A stretch of DNA of 53,356 nt, from assembly GCA_035285585.1 (NCBI GenBank), contig JAYKGU010000189.1, positions 1-53,356 on the forward strand. Direction: 5' to 3'. Source of the DNA: JAYKGU01 sp035285585. Its GTDB lineage: Bacteria; Cyanobacteriota; Cyanobacteriia; CAKZMO01. A program made the translations under genes and the position numbers. How positions within the stretch are numbered: position 1 is the first letter of the stretch; each line of letters starts with the position of its first letter. The notes beneath the pieces are model-generated. The model was not told where the DNA came from. It searched no databases and saw nothing but the letters and a program-made list of their open reading frames with translations. Shown piece after piece: positions 49,892-53,356 of this stretch.

Positions 49892-51121
49892 TCAGGAGAC
49901 CCGGCTGTCGCTAATGTGCCGCTCGTGCCAGGCCATTAAAGGCGTGGCGCTGATCCCGTGCAGCACGATCGAAATGAGCACCGTGAGATAGGTAACCCAG
50001 CGCAGCATTGCGGTGACGTCTCCGGGCAATCCTTCGCCGACGGCATAGGACAGGTAGTAGATTGAGCCAATGCCGCGAATGCCAAACCAGCCAAACAGCA
50101 GCCGGGTCGAAAGGTGGAGGCGATCGCCCAGGGTGCTGATCCAGGCAGCGATGGGGCGGATGAAAAACAGCAGCAGTCCAGCGACGATCAAGGTTTCCGG
50201 CAGAAACTGGAGAACCTGCTCCACCCGCAGCACGGCACCCAGCAGCAGAATGGCTCCGACTTCCAGCAGTTTCTCAATCTGCATGGTGAAGCGGAGCTGC
50301 GATTGCTTTTGCTCTGGATAGCGCCCCCGCTTCTGCAACGCCAGCCCGGTGACGAAGACGGCCAGAAACCCGTAACCGTTGATCAGCTCCGTCAGCGTGT
50401 AGGTCACCAGCACAATGCCAATGGCGATCAAATCTTCCATCACCTCATCGACCCCCTTCGCCGATTGAAACTGATGATTGATCCAGATTGCCACCTTGGC
50501 CACAACGACTCCAGCTACAACTGCGGCGGCGATCGCCCAGATTAAATCCACCAGCACCCACTGGCCGAACCAGTTCTGCCAGTTCGGATCCTCAATCCAG
50601 TGCAGCCCAAAATACACGAAGGGAAAGGCTAGCCCATCGTTCAGCCCCCCTTCGGAGGTCAGCCCAAACCGCAGCTCGTTGGAATCATTGGGGTGGTCGA
50701 GCTGCACCTCCGACGCCAGCACCGGGTCGGTGGGGGCCAAAATTGCCCCCAACAGCAGGGCTGCTCCCCACCCCAGGCCCAGCAACCAGTGCCCGACTAT
50801 CCCCAGTGCCAGAATTGACAGCGGCATCAGCAGCCCAATGAGCCGAATGGGAGACGCCCACAGGGAAACCTTGAGGGGACGGTTGATTTTCAGCCCGCAA
50901 CTGTAGAGCGAAATAATCACCACGAACTCGGTAAATCGCTCGAGAAATTCCGTGTCAGGCTGCACTCGGATCAGGTCAATGCCGTAAGGCCCCAAAATGA
51001 CGCCGAGGATGAGGTAAATCACCGCATAGGACAGGGGTAATCGGCTGATCCATTGGGATCCCCAGGTGACGGCCAGCAGAAGCAGCCCAATCAGGAGGAG
51101 GCCTAAGATATAAGAAGTCAT
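49892..51121 (-). CDS. CPA1-family Na+/H+ antiporter
   Basis: A 409-residue membrane protein with about 12 helices. It opens with SYILGLLLIGLLLLAVTWGSQWISRLPLSYAVIYLILGVILGPYGIDLI. It contains the transport-site signature GAILAPTDPVLASEVQL and SEGGLNDGLAFPFVYFGLHW, the equivalents of the TDP and ND motifs of NhaP/NHE-type exchangers. The C-terminal domain lacks a long regulatory tail, so it is shorter than Synechocystis NhaS1-like proteins. It is divergent from the endonuclease V gene, with 96 bases between. Sodium specificity is inferred from the family. Confidence 0.85.
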   Translation of the reverse strand: MTSYILGLLLIGLLLLAVTWGSQWISRLPLSYAVIYLILGVILGPYGIDLIRVQPDTEFLERFTEFVVIISLYSCGLKINRPLKVSLWASPIRLIGLLMPLSILALGIVGHWLLGLGWGAALLLGAILAPTDPVLASEVQLDHPNDSNELRFGLTSEGGLNDGLAFPFVYFGLHWIEDPNWQNWFGQWVLVDLIWAIAAAVVAGVVVAKVAIWINHQFQSAKGVDEVMEDLIAIGIVLVTYTLTELINGYGFLAVFVTGLALQKRGRYPEQKQSQLRFTMQIEKLLEVGAILLLGAVLRVEQVLQFLPETLIVAGLLLFFIRPIAAWISTLGDRLHLSTRLLFGWFGIRGIGSIYYLSYAVGEGLPGDVTAMLRWVTYLTVLISIVLHGISATPLMAWHERHISDSRVS

Positions 51122-51217
51122 GGAAACCGTTGATTTGCATAAAGGAGTGGAGCCTAAGCAGCTTAGCGCTCCTACGGCCTGAGCGAATCATCACCAAGAT
51201 GGAACCCCGATCGCTGC

Positions 51218-51925
51218 ATGAAAATTGCCCGTACCCATCCCTGGCCCGCAACCGCTGCTGAGGCGATCGCCCTACAGCACCAGCTCAAAGACGAAATTAT
51301 GCTGACAGATGATCTGGGGGCGATCGCCCACGTAGCGGGCATTGATGTGGGGTTTGAAGACGACGGCAACACGACGCGGGCGGCGGTGGCGGTGCTCAGC
51401 TTCCCTGGCCTGCAGCTGGTGGAGCAGGCGATCGCCCGTCAGCCCACCCGGTTTCCCTACATTCCTGGCCTGCTCTCGTTTCGAGAGATTCCCGCCGTAC
51501 TTGATGCCCTGGAGCAGCTCACCTGCGTCCCCGACCTGCTGCTGTGCGATGGGCAGGGCACGGCCCACCCCCGGCGCTTTGGCATCGCCTGTCACATTGG
51601 CTGGCTTACGGATCTCCCGGCCATTGGCGTGGCCAAATCCAGGCTGGTGGGCAGTCATGCCGAGTTGGGGCCAGAAAAGGGGGCGCACCAGCCGCTGCGG
51701 CACCAGGGGGAAACCATCGGTGCAGCCCTGCGGAATCGCGATCGCACTAACCCGCTCTACATTTCCCCCGGACACCGCATCAGCTTACCCACTGCTCTGG
51801 CCTATGTGCAGCGCTGCACTACGAAGTATCGATTACCCGAAACGACCCGTTTTGCCCATCGGCTGGCTTCTGGGCCACCCCCCGCAACCTCGGCTGGCCA
51901 CCAGCTCGGGCTACCTGGTTTTTAG
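51218..51925 (+). CDS. nfi: Endonuclease V (deoxyinosine repair)
   Basis: A 235-residue nuclease cutting one base 3' of deoxyinosine. The metal ligands known from the family are visible: Asp43 (HVAGIDVGFEDD), Glu90 (PGLLSFREIPAVL) and Asp111 (LLLCDGQGTAHPRRFGIACHIG). Further conserved parts are AIGVAKSRLVG, PLYISPGHRISLPTAL and CTTKYRLPETTRFAHRLA. It is slightly longer than the bacterial mean because of a C-terminal extension. It is convergent with the next gene, one base apart, and is a single-gene unit. Confidence 0.95.
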   Translation: MKIARTHPWPATAAEAIALQHQLKDEIMLTDDLGAIAHVAGIDVGFEDDGNTTRAAVAVLSFPGLQLVEQAIARQPTRFPYIPGLLSFREIPAVLDALEQLTCVPDLLLCDGQGTAHPRRFGIACHIGWLTDLPAIGVAKSRLVGSHAELGPEKGAHQPLRHQGETIGAALRNRDRTNPLYISPGHRISLPTALAYVQRCTTKYRLPETTRFAHRLASGPPPATSAGHQLGLPGF

Positions 51926-51926
51926 G

Positions 51927-52661
51927 TCACTGCATCTCCCCATCATCCTCAGGAAGTTCGTTCAAAAAATACTGCTCCATGGCCGCCGCTTCTTCAACCA
52001 GCAGGTGGGCCTTCAGCAAAATCCAGAGATCGGGATGACTGCGCCGGGCGATCGCCTGGCTCCAGACCTGTTCGCGCTGGTGAAACGCCAGAATGTGAGG
52101 CTGACGATGGCTGCCAGGGGGACCGGGAATGAGGAGGGGCAGAGGGGGAATGTCTGTCACCAGGGGGGCGGGTTCGATGCCGCAGTGGCGATCGCCAATG
52201 GTAAGCAGCAGGTCGTAGCTAAATCGGGGCAGGCGATCGCCCGTGAAGCGGCGCAAATCGTTGGAGAACAGTGGGCAAATGTGCCAGGTTTCCCCCAGGA
52301 GAGCAGGACGACGGGCGGGGCTGATGGCCGGAAGCAGCACATCCACATCGCTGTGATACGCCGTTTCGGTTGAGCACACCAGTACCGTCAGCAGGTATCC
52401 CAGATCCGCAAGCTGCAGGGTGGGGAAGTCGCGCACCACCATCACGTATCGGGGCAAAGCCGTTTCCTGGCCAGAGGTAGAACTCAACGTCGGGTCAGAC
52501 GGATCGGGGCGATCGCCCCCGCGATGGGAGCCATCGGAGTGAAGATCATGCCAAACCTCCCAGATTTCGCCTGGTTGGGGGTTAGCCCTGTTGGGCTGTA
52601 TGGTGGCGGATTCTGGCAAAGGCCAGACAAATTTTTCAGAGTCGTTCTTCTCAGTACACAT
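51927..52661 (-). CDS. Hypothetical protein, possibly PemK-like fold
   Basis: A 244-residue protein I do not recognise with certainty. Residues about 28-40 (PQPGEIWEVWHDL) and the later RYVMVVRDF, TVLVCSTETAYHSDVDVLLP, LLGETWHICPLFSNDL and YDLLLTIGD follow the order of strands in PemK/MazF-like proteins, whose PGEIW is a frequent start. It is twice the length of a toxin, has no antitoxin next to it, and has a helical C-terminus (QAIARRSHPDLWILLKAHLL, AAAMEQYFLNEL). GGAG lies seven bases before ATG 52661. A stand-alone cyanobacterial conserved protein is as likely as a toxin. Confidence 0.6.
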   Translation of the reverse strand: MCTEKNDSEKFVWPLPESATIQPNRANPQPGEIWEVWHDLHSDGSHRGGDRPDPSDPTLSSTSGQETALPRYVMVVRDFPTLQLADLGYLLTVLVCSTETAYHSDVDVLLPAISPARRPALLGETWHICPLFSNDLRRFTGDRLPRFSYDLLLTIGDRHCGIEPAPLVTDIPPLPLLIPGPPGSHRQPHILAFHQREQVWSQAIARRSHPDLWILLKAHLLVEEAAAMEQYFLNELPEDDGEMQ

Positions 52662-52877
52662 GAATCACTCCAGCCCATTCAGCCTAGCGGTCTTGCATCT
52701 CTTAATTCCCCCGGTTGAATCAATTTATAGCGATTTCAATCGCGCGAGGTACGGGTCTGGAAGCTGGTAGCGCAGTGTGCCACCACCCCCCGTATGCCAT
52801 TAGCGTGAGAAACACTGGAATGACCCGACTTGCATCCATTACTGTTAACGTTTGATGACGCATTACTATTCCAGGGC

Positions 52878-53356
52878 TTACCACCGTAGCGGCGATCGCT
52901 GGCGGATCTGCTCTGGTTTAAGAGCCGTGGCTCCAAGGGGGCAGTCTGGTGAAGTCAGCAGGTTGAGGAACTCGGCAACCCCGGCGATCATCTCTTTCCA
53001 GCGTTTTGAGATACTTCCCTGGGAAACCCCCAGCGCACGGGCAATGTCTGCCTGGGTTTGCCCACGAACCCGCCCTTGCCAGATCTGCCAGTATCCCCGG
53101 TCGGGGTAACGTCGGTCCAAGTCGGCGATCGCTGCGATCGCCCGCTGCAACAGTTCGGTTTGTTCCAGCATATCCAGGGGCTGGCCTTCACTGGCGATCA
53201 CCTCCATCAGAGGCAAGTCATGGCCAGGGAGGGGATGGTCTAAGCTCCAGCAGTGTTGCCGTCTTTCGCGCCGCACCAGGTCAATGACTGCATAGCGGGC
53301 AACGGTGGCAGCCCAGCGGTAGAACTGGGAGACGGTTCCCTGGCGAAACTTACCGG
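52878..53356 (-). CDS. Sigma-70-like RNA polymerase factor (C-terminal part, runs off right edge)
   Basis: The frame is open from the right edge and ends at 52878; the start lies outside. The visible part reads FRQGTVSQFYRWAATVARYA then VIDLVRRERRQ, typical of sigma-70 region 2 in ECF-like factors. A divergent linker (LDHPLPGHDLPLMEVIASEG, EQTELLQRAIAAIADLD) follows. A region 4-like helix-turn-helix comes next (GQTQADIARALGVSQGSISKRWKEM). The last 25 residues are variable. It is not the long group 1/2 type. An alternative reading as a DNA-binding regulator with a sigma-like fold is possible. Confidence 0.75.
   Translation of the reverse strand, partial: GKFRQGTVSQFYRWAATVARYAVIDLVRRERRQHCWSLDHPLPGHDLPLMEVIASEGQPLDMLEQTELLQRAIAAIADLDRRYPDRGYWQIWQGRVRGQTQADIARALGVSQGSISKRWKEMIAGVAEFLNLLTSPDCPLGATALKPEQIRQRSPLRW

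Noticed and set aside
1..53356. CRISPR arrays, tRNA/rRNA genes, transposases, phage genes
   Set aside because: Looked for repeat-spacer regularity, tRNA T-loop motifs and recognisable transposase or phage products; none convincing was seen.

Overview
The window is a GC-rich chromosomal segment of a cyanobacterium. It carries form IB RuBisCO with its RbcX chaperone (rbcL-rbcX-rbcS), plastocyanin, a ferredoxin-dependent sulfite reductase, a group 2 sigma factor and a biosynthetic arginine decarboxylase. The HIP1 octamer GCGATCGC is scattered throughout, and cyanobacterial short tandem repeats are present. A nifV-type homocitrate synthase suggests a nitrogen-fixing lineage. The gene style and repeats fit a filamentous Leptolyngbya-like organism, but that placement is inference.

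Layout. 1-5.5 kb: the start of a secreted DUF3747/N-acetylmuramoyl-alanine amidase gene behind a perfect CRP-type site, then a large secreted subtilase with PPC and RTX repeats. 6-7.2 kb: a BlaI-type repressor and M56 membrane protease operon resembling the copper switch PetR-PetP; its likely target petE lies at 46.3 kb. 7.2-10.7 kb: sulfite reductase (with a ribbon-helix-helix-like tail) divergent from nifV. 11-16.3 kb: MFS exporter, small ORF, chaN-cbbY operon, SH3-domain protein, DUF1350 protein. 16.4-28.5 kb: SbcC/Rad50-like ATPase, exported hypothetical protein, group 2 sigma factor, a 1.1-kb noncoding stretch full of hairpins, HerA-like ATPase, YgjP metallopeptidase, antiporter-USP fusion, manganese catalase, GNAT.

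28.5-34.8 kb: trehalose operon treZ-treY-treH (synthesis from glucan ends plus trehalase). 34.9-36.2 kb: NmrA-like protein and a truncated permease remnant. 36.4-38.7 kb: the RuBisCO operon with its terminator. 39.4-43.5 kb: a 1372-residue UvrD-type helicase of unknown role, divergent from rbcL; this is the best candidate for something undescribed. 43.9-53.4 kb: speA, plastocyanin, UDP-glucuronate decarboxylase with UDP-glucose dehydrogenase (UDP-xylose supply for polysaccharide), a CPA1 antiporter, endonuclease V, an orphan possibly PemK-like protein, and the end of a sigma-70-like gene.

Two families of small palindromic, MITE-like repeats run through the intergenic spaces. One (about 107 bp) has three copies plus two solo core palindromes. 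The other (about 95 bp) has two copies. They sit next to each other at 10.8-11.0 kb and 45.9-46.1 kb and mostly lie just after stop codons. No tRNA, rRNA, CRISPR array, transposase or phage gene was recognised.
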